Below, in pieces: positions 1-7,649 of a stretch of 64,000 nucleotides of DNA. The stretch's first letter is position 1. Each line of letters starts with the position of its first letter. A model generated the notes under the pieces. That model was not told the DNA's origin. It worked only from the letters and a program-made list of their open reading frames with translations, and searched no databases. The position numbers and the translations under genes were made by a program. This DNA comes from Clostridia bacterium. Its GTDB lineage: Bacteria; Bacillota; Clostridia; Christensenellales; DTU072. The stretch lies in assembly GCA_017403145.1 (NCBI GenBank), contig JAFQOO010000005.1:43141-107140 (forward strand), in the 5' to 3' direction.

Positions 1-1
1 G

Positions 2-2125
2 TCGGTTGAGAACGTAAGGAATATGGCGTTTTATGGTTGCAAAAAACTAAGCAACGTTTATTATTATGGTACCGATGAGGATTGGCGCAACCTTTCCAGA
101 GATAGTGGAAATGATGCTCTAAACAATGCAACGTGTTATTTCTATATGGAAACGGAGCCCACCGTTGAGGGCGTAAATTGGCATTACGATAATGGTGAAA
201 TCGTTCTTTGGCACGTATTCCATTTGGATACCGACTGCGACCACGCTTGCGACGTATGCGGTGAGCCTAAAAGCGTATGCGAGGACGAAAACGACGACCA
301 TAACTGCGACGTTTGTGGCAAGACGTTAACCGATTGCACCGATGAAAACAAAGACCATAATTGCGATATTTGTGGCACCGAGTTAACCAAGTGCGAGGAC
401 AAAAACAACGACCACTTATGCGACGTTTTCGGCGAAAAAATAACCGATTGCCGTGATTATAACGAAGACCACGACTGTGATATTTGTGGCACCGAGTTAA
501 CCAAGTGCGAGGACAAAAATAACGACCACTTGTGCGACCTTTGCGGTGAAGTAATTAGCGAATGTAATGACGATAACAAAGACCACCACTGCGATATTTG
601 TGGCGAAAGGATAAGTTTTTGCATAAATGAAGACGAAAATCACAACTGCGATATTTGTGATAAGAGGCTAACCGACTGCGTTGATAACGATAGCGACCAC
701 GATTGCGATATTTGTGGAACGGAGCTGACCGTTTGTTTAGACGACGACCGCGACCACACCTGCGATATTTGTAGTGCAGAGTTAACCAAGTGTGCGGACA
801 ACGATAGCGACCACAATTGCGACGTTTGCACCAAGGTGTTATCCGTATGCGTGGATGATAACAGCGACCACGCTTGTGATATTTGTGGAGAAATTTCGCC
901 TTGTGAAGACGAAGTATTTGATGATATTTGCGACGTTTGTGGTAAGTATATCGGCTGTTTGACCTTTAACTTGAAAGCTGATGACAGCTACGAAGTAACG
1001 GGATTTACCGGAGAACCAACTAGAGTTTCCATTAACGCAACCTATAACGATAAACCGATAACTAGCATCAAAAGCTCGGCGTTTTATCTTTGTAAAACAC
1101 TAAAGTACGTGTACTTGAGTGATGCTCTAGAGTATGTGGAAACCGGTGCTTTTAGCTTGTGTGGAAATATAAGAGAGGTGCATTATAGTGGCACGCTAGA
1201 GTCTTGGTGCAATATCGATTTTAAAGACCAATGGCAGTCCAATCCTTTGGACGCATCCGACTCTAATCGTGCGGTATTATATATTGATGGAGTACAGCTT
1301 ACGGTACTCAATGTTCCAAGTACGGTAACCGAAATTAAGCAATATACTTTCAAAGGTGCTTATGGTCTAAAAGAAGTTAACATACACGATTCTGTAAAGA
1401 GCATTGGCACCCAAGCGTTTAGCGACTGTATTTCGTTAAAGACTGTTAAGTTAGGTTATGGTGTGGAAAGCATAGGCAGCAGCGCATTCTATGGAACTGC
1501 TATAACCGAGCTAGTAATTCCCGACCAAGTAAAAACTTTGGGAATATGGGCATTTGATTCCTGTACCTCACTCGTTAACGTAACTATCGGTGCTGGGGTC
1601 GAGAGTGTGGACAGTCAAGCATTCACGGATTGCTCAAAGCTTAATAGCTTTACCGTTGCAGACCAAAACCAAAACTACTCTAGCATTGACGGTGTATTAT
1701 ACACCTATGATGGTAGCGAACTTGTTCGTTATCCACAGGCTAAAACGGATACTACTTTTACAGTGCCGGATAGCGTAAAGAAGATAGGTAGTTACGCCTT
1801 TAAAGGTGTCGTTTATCTTGAGGAAGTTACGATAGGCGACTCGGTAGAGGAAATTGGTTATAACGCTTTTGCATACAACTATGCAGGAAGGAGCAAGCTA
1901 ACGACCATAACGATAGGCAATAGGGTTGAGAAAATAGGCGCATCAGCTTTCATCTATTCCGATTCACTAACCAATATTGTATTTGAAGACACCACTACTT
2001 GGTATGCGACGGAAGTATATAAGGATTGGACGGGTGGCAGTAGGATAGACGTTAGTGCTTCAGGTGTAGGTGTTGACTATTTTGTTGACCAAGCTGGTTT
2101 ATGCTGGTACAAAGAAATACAATAA
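2..2125 (+). CDS. BspA-like leucine-rich repeat protein with Cys/Asp/His tandem repeats (5' end outside window)
   Basis: The reading frame is already open at the window edge and in repeat register (first residues SVENVRNMAFYGC), so the N-terminus and any signal peptide are missing; the first ATG at 23 is probably internal. The visible part has three blocks: one BspA-type repeat, thirteen roughly 19-residue Cys/Asp/His units (about 227-961), then about 380 residues of LRR_5/BspA repeats with the usual pattern of a small strand, SIGxxAFxxC and SLxxVxIGxxV. BspA-family proteins are generally cell-surface or secreted adhesins; surface location is inferred here because the N-terminus cannot be seen. 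No C-terminal sortase motif or membrane anchor is visible; the protein ends in a tryptophan-containing tail (LCWYKEIQ). A strong hairpin follows the stop codon. The family assignment is secure, the ligand is unknown. Confidence 0.85.
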   Translation, partial: SVENVRNMAFYGCKKLSNVYYYGTDEDWRNLSRDSGNDALNNATCYFYMETEPTVEGVNWHYDNGEIVLWHVFHLDTDCDHACDVCGEPKSVCEDENDDHNCDVCGKTLTDCTDENKDHNCDICGTELTKCEDKNNDHLCDVFGEKITDCRDYNEDHDCDICGTELTKCEDKNNDHLCDLCGEVISECNDDNKDHHCDICGERISFCINEDENHNCDICDKRLTDCVDNDSDHDCDICGTELTVCLDDDRDHTCDICSAELTKCADNDSDHNCDVCTKVLSVCVDDNSDHACDICGEISPCEDEVFDDICDVCGKYIGCLTFNLKADDSYEVTGFTGEPTRVSINATYNDKPITSIKSSAFYLCKTLKYVYLSDALEYVETGAFSLCGNIREVHYSGTLESWCNIDFKDQWQSNPLDASDSNRAVLYIDGVQLTVLNVPSTVTEIKQYTFKGAYGLKEVNIHDSVKSIGTQAFSDCISLKTVKLGYGVESIGSSAFYGTAITELVIPDQVKTLGIWAFDSCTSLVNVTIGAGVESVDSQAFTDCSKLNSFTVADQNQNYSSIDGVLYTYDGSELVRYPQAKTDTTFTVPDSVKKIGSYAFKGVVYLEEVTIGDSVEEIGYNAFAYNYAGRSKLTTITIGNRVEKIGASAFIYSDSLTNIVFEDTTTWYATEVYKDWTGGSRIDVSASGVGVDYFVDQAGLCWYKEIQ
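227..961 (+). repeat. Thirteen tandem 57-bp units encoding a Cys/Asp/His motif
   Basis: The encoded unit is about 19 residues, C-x-D-x-(N/D)-x-D-H-x-C-D-(I/V)-C-G followed by a short spacer such as TELTK. The first copy is partial and the last two are 18 residues. Most copies keep two or three Cys, one His and four to five acidic residues, which suggests metal or disulphide stabilisation. Unit 4 has VFG in place of the last Cys pair, and the last unit has DD in place of DH. Two copies share the same CEDKNNDHLCD core, pointing to recent duplication. Confidence 0.85.
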
Positions 2126-2146
2126 CCAATATATAATCAATTTTCA

Positions 2147-2174
2147 ATATGGGCGCAACCTATTGCGCCCATAT
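2147..2174. terminator. Bidirectional hairpin between convergent genes
   Basis: A perfect 12-bp inverted repeat (ATATGGGCGCAA / TTGCGCCCATAT) encloses a 4-nt loop. It lies 21 nt after the plus-strand BspA-like gene and touches the stop codon of the minus-strand gene. T-rich sequence flanks it on both strands, so it can end transcription both ways, although neither T-run is long. Confidence 0.7.
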
Positions 2175-2932
2175 CAATTTAGTTTAGTTTTGTATCTAAA
2201 AAGATAACTGATTATGCTCAAAGTAAAAGGGACTAGGGAGCCAATCAGGTAGTAATTTTTTAGCGGTGTTATAAAGGATAGTAATGCTAGTGATATTGCG
2301 CTAAGCATATAAAGCTTTGCTCTTTTCGGGTTAAAAATTGTTGATAAAATATAATCCTTGTCCGCTTTAATTCTTACGCGCTTGGGCTTTAGTGGTTTTG
2401 GTGGCAACGCATTGTGTTTTTTTAGTGCGTGGTGTACCGTGTATTTGTCGGGGAACGTGAACTTTATGGGCAGTAGGGCGGTTAGGGTTAGAGTTTTTCG
2501 TTCTCTGGCGCGGGTTAGTATTATAATTTCGCTTACTCCTTCTTTTTCTCCCTCGCGGTATGCGGAGGCGATATCCTCTTGGGTGAGGTTTAAAAATCTA
2601 TATAATACCGCAACGAGTGTCAATTTTCCATCTTTTTCGTATACAAAATAGGGTGTTTTTATCGAAATCCTATTTTCTATCGGTACCAAATTGAAAAATA
2701 GCTCGGTCTGTTTATCTCTTGGCATAAGTGCAAGATAAACGGGTGTTTCGTCTACCCGCATATCCTTGCTTTTTGGTTTAAGGTGCAATAATATCGCAAC
2801 TCCAAGCAAAAATACGTATATACACGAGCATAATATTATCGCTGTTTTTTTGCTTAAATATTTGCTAAGAAGTCCGTATGAAACTAAAAAATACCCCACG
2901 GTAAAAGTCAAGGTGTCCAAGATAATAGCCAT
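2174..2932 (-). CDS. Unknown four-segment membrane protein
   Basis: I do not recognise this 252-residue protein. Two hydrophobic segments lie near the N-terminus (about residues 5-25 and 32-51) and two near the C-terminus (about 208-224 and 229-246). Between them is a soluble domain of about 150 residues ending in a basic, proline-rich stretch (PPKPLKPKRVR). The soluble part reads as alternating strands and helices (GKLTLVAVLYRF, then EGVSEIIILT), vaguely like an Mrr-type nuclease fold, but the catalytic Asp/Glu-x-Lys residues are not evident, so I do not assign that. It is transcribed divergently from nadD-yqeK across a 70-bp gap; no ribosome binding site precedes its ATG. Confidence 0.6.
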   Translation of the reverse strand: MAIILDTLTFTVGYFLVSYGLLSKYLSKKTAIILCSCIYVFLLGVAILLHLKPKSKDMRVDETPVYLALMPRDKQTELFFNLVPIENRISIKTPYFVYEKDGKLTLVAVLYRFLNLTQEDIASAYREGEKEGVSEIIILTRARERKTLTLTALLPIKFTFPDKYTVHHALKKHNALPPKPLKPKRVRIKADKDYILSTIFNPKRAKLYMLSAISLALLSFITPLKNYYLIGSLVPFTLSIISYLFRYKTKLN

Positions 2933-2967
2933 ACTTTAATTATTGACCTAAAAACTGAAATATACTA

Positions 2968-2996
2968 TTGAAAAACATAGTTTTTAATTGTATAAT
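2968..2996 (+). promoter_or_regulatory. Sigma-A promoter of nadD-yqeK (leaderless)
   Basis: TTGAAA at 2968-2973, a 17-nt spacer, and a perfect TATAAT at 2991-2996. The expected start of transcription, seven bases after the -10 box, is position 3003, which is the A of the ATG. No Shine-Dalgarno sequence could be present in such a transcript. Confidence 0.8.
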
Positions 2997-3002
2997 ATAG
3001 CT

Positions 3003-4121
3003 ATGAAAATAGCAGTTTTCGGTGGTGCGTTCGACCCACTTCACAAAGAGCATATACGCATAATAGATAATGCAAAAAACCTTCTTGGAATGGATAAGGT
3101 AATTTTATTGCCCACCTATAATCCACCCCACAAGGATGGTGCTTCGGCAAGCTACGAAGACCGCGTTAATATGCTAAAGTTATTTGCATCTTCGCGCGAC
3201 TACGTTATTATTGACGAAACCGAACGCGAGCTCAACCTTGAAAAGAGCTATGCTTATATTGTGCTTGCCGAGCTAAAAAAGAGGTACTCTAACGACGAAT
3301 TATATTATTTAATTGGTAGCGATTCTCTACGTAAATTTGATAATTGGGCGCATCCCGAACTTATTTTAAAGAGTGTTAGAATACGCGTTATCACTCGCGG
3401 TAACGACGTTGATATAGCCGAGCTTGCAAAGGAGTGTAGCCAAAAATATAATGGTGATATCGACTATGGTTTTAGCGCGGAGGAGGAGTCCTCGTCGTCG
3501 ATAAGGCTACAATTGGAGCTAGAGCGCTACGACGAGCTTGAGGGTAGGGTAATTGCACCAATACTAAACTATATACGCGAACACGGATTGTATTCAAGGT
3601 ATGCGGATATCCTCAAAAAACTACGTGCCAACCTAAAGGAGCGCACCTATAATCATTGCTTGCGTACCGCGGAATTTGCACTCGAAAATGCTTGGAGAGT
3701 GTGGGAAGATTATGATAGGGTGATGCTGGCAGGACTTTTGCACGACTGTGCAAAGGGTAAAGAACCGCTAAAGGATATTTGCGAATATCCAACCCCCTCG
3801 CTTGAAGTTATCCACCAATACGATGGTGCGGAAATTGCAAAGAAGGACTATGGCATAACCGATGAAGATATCCTCGATGCGATAAGGTATCATACGACGG
3901 GCAAGCCCGATTTTTCGCCACTTGGCAAGCTTATATATCTAGCGGATAAGCTAGAGCGCGGAAGAGTTTATCCCGGTGTTGACGAGCTTAGAAAGGCGAT
4001 GAATGAGGGTATCGACCACGCCTTTAGTCTAGCGCTAAAGCATAGTGTGGAGTATTTACGCACGCGCAATATAGAAATAGACCTATTGACTTTATGTGCC
4101 TACGAGTGGTACAATAGATAG
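3003..4121 (+). CDS. nadD: Fused nicotinate-nucleotide adenylyltransferase / YqeK HD hydrolase
   Basis: The first ~205 residues are NadD, which adenylates nicotinate mononucleotide in NAD synthesis: GGAFDPLHKEH holds the nucleotidyltransferase HxxH-type motif, and SSSSIRLQ matches the family's ISSTxIR signature. From about residue 210 the protein continues as a YqeK-type HD-domain phosphohydrolase (reported to cleave Ap4A): NHCLRTAEFA, then the metal-binding LLHDCAKG and YHTTGKP. The two are usually adjacent genes in Firmicutes; here they are one 372-residue frame with no stop between them. The ATG at 3003 is preferred over an upstream TTG at 2988 because MKIAVFGGAFDP is the normal NadD start and the promoter points exactly to it. 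rsfS follows after 15 bp, the standard nadD-yqeK-rsfS order. Confidence 0.93.
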   Translation: MKIAVFGGAFDPLHKEHIRIIDNAKNLLGMDKVILLPTYNPPHKDGASASYEDRVNMLKLFASSRDYVIIDETERELNLEKSYAYIVLAELKKRYSNDELYYLIGSDSLRKFDNWAHPELILKSVRIRVITRGNDVDIAELAKECSQKYNGDIDYGFSAEEESSSSIRLQLELERYDELEGRVIAPILNYIREHGLYSRYADILKKLRANLKERTYNHCLRTAEFALENAWRVWEDYDRVMLAGLLHDCAKGKEPLKDICEYPTPSLEVIHQYDGAEIAKKDYGITDEDILDAIRYHTTGKPDFSPLGKLIYLADKLERGRVYPGVDELRKAMNEGIDHAFSLALKHSVEYLRTRNIEIDLLTLCAYEWYNR

Positions 4122-4136
4122 AGAAAGGAGAAAAAT

Positions 4137-4484
4137 ATGAACTCATTTGAACTTGCAAAAAAAATTAGTGAAATACTAGAAGACAAACACGCAAACGACG
4201 TTGAAATCGTTGACCTTACCGAAAAAAGCACGATAGCCGATTATTTCGTTATATCCACCGCCCGCAACAGCTCGCACGTTAGAGCACTTTGCGACGAGGT
4301 AGAAGAGGTGCTGGAAAAGGAAGAAATAATAGTATCTCGTAAGGAAGGCTTACGCGACGGACGTTGGGCGGTACTAGACTATGATAACGTTCTAGTACAC
4401 GTATTTAACGCTGATACTCGTGATTTCTTCTGCTTGGAAAAGCTTTGGAAAGATAGCAAAGTTACGGTAGAAGACGAGGAATAA
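4137..4484 (+). CDS. rsfS: Ribosomal silencing factor RsfS (Iojap/YbeB)
   Basis: This 115-residue protein has the DUF143/Iojap pattern: VEIVDLTEKSTIADYFVISTARNSSHVRAL followed by EGLRDGRWAVLDYDNVLVHVF. Members bind ribosomal protein L14 and block joining of the subunits when nutrients are scarce. Length is typical. A clear GAAAGGAG ribosome binding site precedes the ATG by six bases, in contrast with the leaderless gene upstream. It follows nadD-yqeK by 15 bp and is almost certainly co-transcribed with it. Confidence 0.95.
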   Translation: MNSFELAKKISEILEDKHANDVEIVDLTEKSTIADYFVISTARNSSHVRALCDEVEEVLEKEEIIVSRKEGLRDGRWAVLDYDNVLVHVFNADTRDFFCLEKLWKDSKVTVEDEE

Positions 4485-4491
4485 TCGGGTG

Positions 4492-5226
4492 ATGGAAAAC
4501 AAAGATTTTGTTTCAACGACCAATTCTTCGCTTGTTGATGAGAAACTAGAGATAAAAGCAAAAGAGGAGCCAGAGGTAAACGAAGCTCCCGTTTTGGATA
4601 CCCAAAATAGCGAAAATGCAGAAGTGGTCAACGAAGAAGAAAGCGATAAAAATAGTAAACCCAAGAAGAATATAAAGAGGCTGGCAACTGCATATATAAC
4701 CAAAGTTGCGGTGCTATCGGCAGTTGCTACGGTGCTATACTTTTTTGCACGCTTCCCTATATTTTCCATACCGCCCTTTAACGTTTTGGATATGGATTTT
4801 TCCGACATTCCGGCGCTTATTGGTGGATTTGCACTTGGTCCCGTTGCCAGCGTAATTATTGCTTTTATAAGGTGCGCGGTTAAGCTATCGACCTCAACGA
4901 CCGCATTTGTCGGCGAGTTATCGGCATTTGTTGTGAGCATAAGTTTTACCTTGCCTGCAACCTTGATTTACAAGTATCACAAGAACATAAAGGGTGCTTT
5001 GATAGGACTAGTGGTTGGCGTACTATCCAATGCGATAATAAGTTCGCTATCCAACTATTTCATTATGGTACCAATGTATGCAAAGCTCTATTCTCCCGCA
5101 CTTATGGAAGTTAGGGTACAATTTGCATTTATGTACGGACTGGCATTCAACCTTATCAAGACGGTAGTTTGCTCGGTAATAACCTTCTTATTATACAAAC
5201 GACTTTCTAAAATTCTTCACTTATGA
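4492..5226 (+). CDS. ribU: Riboflavin-type ECF transporter substrate-binding component (RibU-like)
   Basis: Residues 60-244 form a six-helix ECF S-component. The best RibU markers are the segment from FPIFSIPPFNVLDMDFSDIPAL to GGFALGPVASVIIA, and the later NYFIMVPMY. RibU binds riboflavin in the membrane and uses a shared EcfA/EcfA'/EcfT energising module, not in this window. Odd feature: about 60 N-terminal residues are acidic and polar, ending in a basic KPKKNIKR just before the first helix; that extension is longer than usual. A GTG at 4489 precedes the chosen ATG. No FMN riboswitch is visible upstream, so riboflavin as substrate rests on the protein only. The stop codon overlaps tsaE (ATGA). 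Confidence 0.8.
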   Translation: MENKDFVSTTNSSLVDEKLEIKAKEEPEVNEAPVLDTQNSENAEVVNEEESDKNSKPKKNIKRLATAYITKVAVLSAVATVLYFFARFPIFSIPPFNVLDMDFSDIPALIGGFALGPVASVIIAFIRCAVKLSTSTTAFVGELSAFVVSISFTLPATLIYKYHKNIKGALIGLVVGVLSNAIISSLSNYFIMVPMYAKLYSPALMEVRVQFAFMYGLAFNLIKTVVCSVITFLLYKRLSKILHL

Positions 5227-5633
5227 TAGTAATTACCCATACTGTACAAGAAACCGAGGAGTTAGCGCGCAAGATAGCTAGCGAGATTAAGGGTGGCGAA
5301 GTGCTACTGCTTAATGGTACGTTAGGTGCGGGCAAAACCACTTTTACAAAGGGATTTGCAAAGGCTCTTGGCGTAAAAAAGACGGTAGTTAGCCCCACTT
5401 TTACAATCATAAAGGAGTATGAGGGTACTTCTTTAACCTTGTATCATATCGATATGTATCGCATAGAAGACGAGGACGAGATATACGAGCTTGGCATCGA
5501 GGAGCTATATCGTAGCGACTCGGTAACGGTAATAGAATGGAATAAAATGGAGGTTTTGCCCGAAAAAGTAATCACTCTAAACGTTGAAGTGCTTGGCGAA
5601 ACCACAAGACAATGGGAGATATTGGGCTTATGA
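5223..5633 (+). CDS. tsaE: tRNA threonylcarbamoyladenosine biosynthesis ATPase TsaE
   Basis: A 136-residue P-loop ATPase with the TsaE pattern: Walker A GTLGAGKTT at about residues 33-41, then VVSPTFTIIKEYEG and the LYHIDMYRIEDEDE segment. TsaE works with TsaB and TsaD to put t6A at position 37 of tRNAs that read ANN codons. It overlaps ribU by four bases upstream and tsaB by four bases downstream (ATGA), so the three are translationally coupled. Confidence 0.95.
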   Translation: MIVITHTVQETEELARKIASEIKGGEVLLLNGTLGAGKTTFTKGFAKALGVKKTVVSPTFTIIKEYEGTSLTLYHIDMYRIEDEDEIYELGIEELYRSDSVTVIEWNKMEVLPEKVITLNVEVLGETTRQWEILGL

Positions 5634-6184
5634 AAGCTTGCATAATAGATTCAACAGCGAGCGAGCTAGTGCTTGTTGCGATAAACGGAGATGTAGTCAA
5701 CTACCACGTAGGAGTGGCGGGTGCTCGCAGACATACCGGGGAGATATTGGTTGCGCTTGATAACCTACTTTCCAAAACGGATATGGAAGCAAGCGAGCTT
5801 GAATACGTTGGCGTAGTGGTGGGTCCCGGCTCGTTTACGGGCATAAGGATAGGGGTATCAACCGCCAATGCTATGGCGTATGCTAGTGGTGCTAAGCTAG
5901 TAGAGCTTACCGAGCTTGAGTGTCTACTTATAAACCACGAAAGTGCGCTTGGGCTAATCGACTGCAAGCACGACAACTATTATGCGCTATATAAAGAGGG
6001 CGAAAATATGGAATATAAGGCGGTCAACGTTGTTGAAACCCAGCCTTACGAGGGCAATAGGGTATATTTTACGAGCCCCGACCCCGACAATTTATACAAA
6101 TGTTTCATAAAAAAGGTAACAAGCGGTCAATTTAGTGATATAGCGAAGCCATATTATATGAAGAAATCATCTGCGGAGGCATAA
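5630..6184 (+). CDS. tsaB: t6A biosynthesis scaffold TsaB
   Basis: TsaB is the inactive paralogue of TsaD that dimerises with it in t6A synthesis. The start MKACIIDSTASELVLVAI and the motif VVGPGSFTGIRIGVSTANA are diagnostic. I chose the ATG at 5630, coupled to the tsaE stop, rather than the in-frame ATG at 5612, because the hydrophobic first strand begins there. At 184 residues it is shorter than the usual ~220-230; the C-terminal lobe appears trimmed. It abuts rimI (ATAATGG). Confidence 0.93.
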   Translation: MKACIIDSTASELVLVAINGDVVNYHVGVAGARRHTGEILVALDNLLSKTDMEASELEYVGVVVGPGSFTGIRIGVSTANAMAYASGAKLVELTELECLLINHESALGLIDCKHDNYYALYKEGENMEYKAVNVVETQPYEGNRVYFTSPDPDNLYKCFIKKVTSGQFSDIAKPYYMKKSSAEA

Positions 6185-6630
6185 TGGAACCTGCAATAAA
6201 AGTGGAAAAATACACCCTTGATGACTTGCACGGAATAGCCGAAATAGAAAAAGAGTGTTTTACAAGACCGTGGTCGTACGAAAGTTTTTGTATGGAGTAT
6301 GCCGACAAGAACAAGTTTTATTTTGTAGTTAGGGACGATGACGGAAAGGTTATAGGATATGGTGGATATGCCCATATTTTGGACGAAGGGCATATTATGA
6401 ATATTGCAGTTACCGCCTCGCATCGTGGCAAGGGAATAGCCCGCGCCATAGTTAATAAAATGCTAGACTCCGCCCGTTCCAATGGCATAAATGCCATAAC
6501 TCTAGAAGTAAACGAAACCAATTTGCCCGCCATTGCGCTTTATGAGAGCGTAGGATTTCAATATAGCGGAACTAGAAAGCATTATTATGGTTGGGGGATA
6601 GGTGCGCGGATATATTGGTACTATTTTTAA
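6184..6630 (+). CDS. rimI: RimI-type GNAT N-acetyltransferase
   Basis: A 148-residue GNAT protein: ECFTRPWSYESF near the N-terminus, acetyl-CoA binding loop around SHRGKGIARAIVNKML, and LEVNETNLPAIALYESVGF are all RimI marks. RimI acetylates the N-terminal alanine of ribosomal protein S18 in enterobacteria; the substrate in clostridia is less certain. The usual order is tsaE-tsaB-rimI-tsaD, but here no tsaD follows; instead a structured repeat begins eight bases after the stop. Confidence 0.9.
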   Translation: MEPAIKVEKYTLDDLHGIAEIEKECFTRPWSYESFCMEYADKNKFYFVVRDDDGKVIGYGGYAHILDEGHIMNIAVTASHRGKGIARAIVNKMLDSARSNGINAITLEVNETNLPAIALYESVGFQYSGTRKHYYGWGIGARIYWYYF

Positions 6631-6637
6631 ACTGTTT

Positions 6638-6905
6638 AGGCTTTGCCTTTTGGCGACATACATAGAAAAAGCGCAACCTTCTTCGGTCATTTACCTCTAG
6701 TAAACTCCCGTCAGTCGGTTACACCTTTTCGTCGTATCTCATCCAAAAAACAAAGCCTTATATACTTTAGAACAAATTGGCGACATACATAGAAAAGGCG
6801 CAACCATTCTCGGTCATTTACCCCTAGTAAACTCCCTTCAGTCGGTTACACCTTTTCGTCGTATCTCATCCAACAAACAAAGCCTTATATACTTTAGAAC
6901 AAATT
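6638..6905. repeat. Two tandem 127-bp imperfect-hairpin repeats
   Basis: Copies 6651-6777 and 6778-6904 differ at about seven positions. Each is a long imperfect inverted repeat: an outer arm (AGGCTTTGCCTTTTGG at 6638-6653 against CCAAAAAACAAAGCCT at 6743-6758 for copy one), a middle stem joining GAAAAAGCGCAACC to GGTTACACCTTTTC, and a small central hairpin TTTAC-CTCTA-GTAAA (6690-6704; loop CCCTA in copy two, 6817-6831). The same core and flanks recur at 21.2 kb with different stem sequences. No open reading frame or terminator-like T-run is present. They fill most of the rimI to hydrolase gap. Confidence 0.85.
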
Positions 6906-6956
6906 AGGATATTAAAATTATTTCACCGTTTTTATCCTTTTATCATATATTGCCTT

Positions 6957-7649
6957 ATGTTAAAGTATCAAATATTTGGTAAAGGTAATAGAGTAGTAGT
7001 TTTTTTGCACGGTTTTATGGGGAATATACATTCTTTCCGTGGTCTAGCAAATGGGATTGCCGGAGAAAGTAGGGTGCTTTTAGTGGATTTTGGCTTTAAT
7101 ATTGAGCCTATTGTACCGCTAACACTTGACGATTACGTTAGTGAAGTCGTTGATATTTTGAATAAAGAAAATATAATCGATGCCTATTTTGTTTGTCATT
7201 CATTTGGCGGTAGAGTGGGGGTAAGGTTATTAGCTAAATATCCACATTTAGCTAAAGGATTGGTGCTTATCGATAGTGCAGGTTTAAAGCCTAGACGGGG
7301 TATAAGATACTATTTTAGAGTGTATTTGCATAAATTTCTCAAAAAGCTAGGCAAAAATGGACTAAAAGGTTCTAGCGATTATAGAGAGCTACAACCCAAT
7401 CAAAAGGCGACTTTTATAAACGTTGTAAACGATTTTACCGATGCCGATTTACCCAATATCACCTTTAAAGTATTGCTTATTTGGGGTGCAAGGGATAAAT
7501 CTACGCCACTATATATGGCGCGTAGATATCGTAAAAAACTACCCCAAGCAACCCTCAAAATATTTAAAGATTGCGGACATTTTTGTTACCTAGAAAAGCG
7601 TGGAGAAACTCTTTCGCTAATTCGCGCATATATTAGTGAAGATGATTGA
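6957..7649 (+). CDS. Alpha/beta hydrolase
   Basis: A 230-residue alpha/beta hydrolase: oxyanion-hole HGFMG near residue 20, nucleophile elbow CHSFGGRVG at about 81-89, acid residue in WGARDKSTP, and catalytic His in CGHFCYLE. The fold covers esterases, lipases and related enzymes, so the substrate is not predictable. No signal peptide is seen. The gene overlaps the next (Mur ligase) by eight bases, and ddl follows, so it may act in wall precursor or lipid metabolism; that is inference from context. No clear ribosome binding site; AT-rich -10-like boxes lie just upstream of the ATG. Confidence 0.8.
   Translation: MLKYQIFGKGNRVVVFLHGFMGNIHSFRGLANGIAGESRVLLVDFGFNIEPIVPLTLDDYVSEVVDILNKENIIDAYFVCHSFGGRVGVRLLAKYPHLAKGLVLIDSAGLKPRRGIRYYFRVYLHKFLKKLGKNGLKGSSDYRELQPNQKATFINVVNDFTDADLPNITFKVLLIWGARDKSTPLYMARRYRKKLPQATLKIFKDCGHFCYLEKRGETLSLIRAYISEDD

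Noticed and set aside
2174..2932. Mrr-type restriction nuclease
   Set aside because: The strand pattern is faintly similar, but the catalytic Asp/Glu-x-Lys residues cannot be seen.
4400..4491. FMN riboswitch before ribU
   Set aside because: The upstream sequence is the rsfS coding region and shows none of the conserved FMN element.
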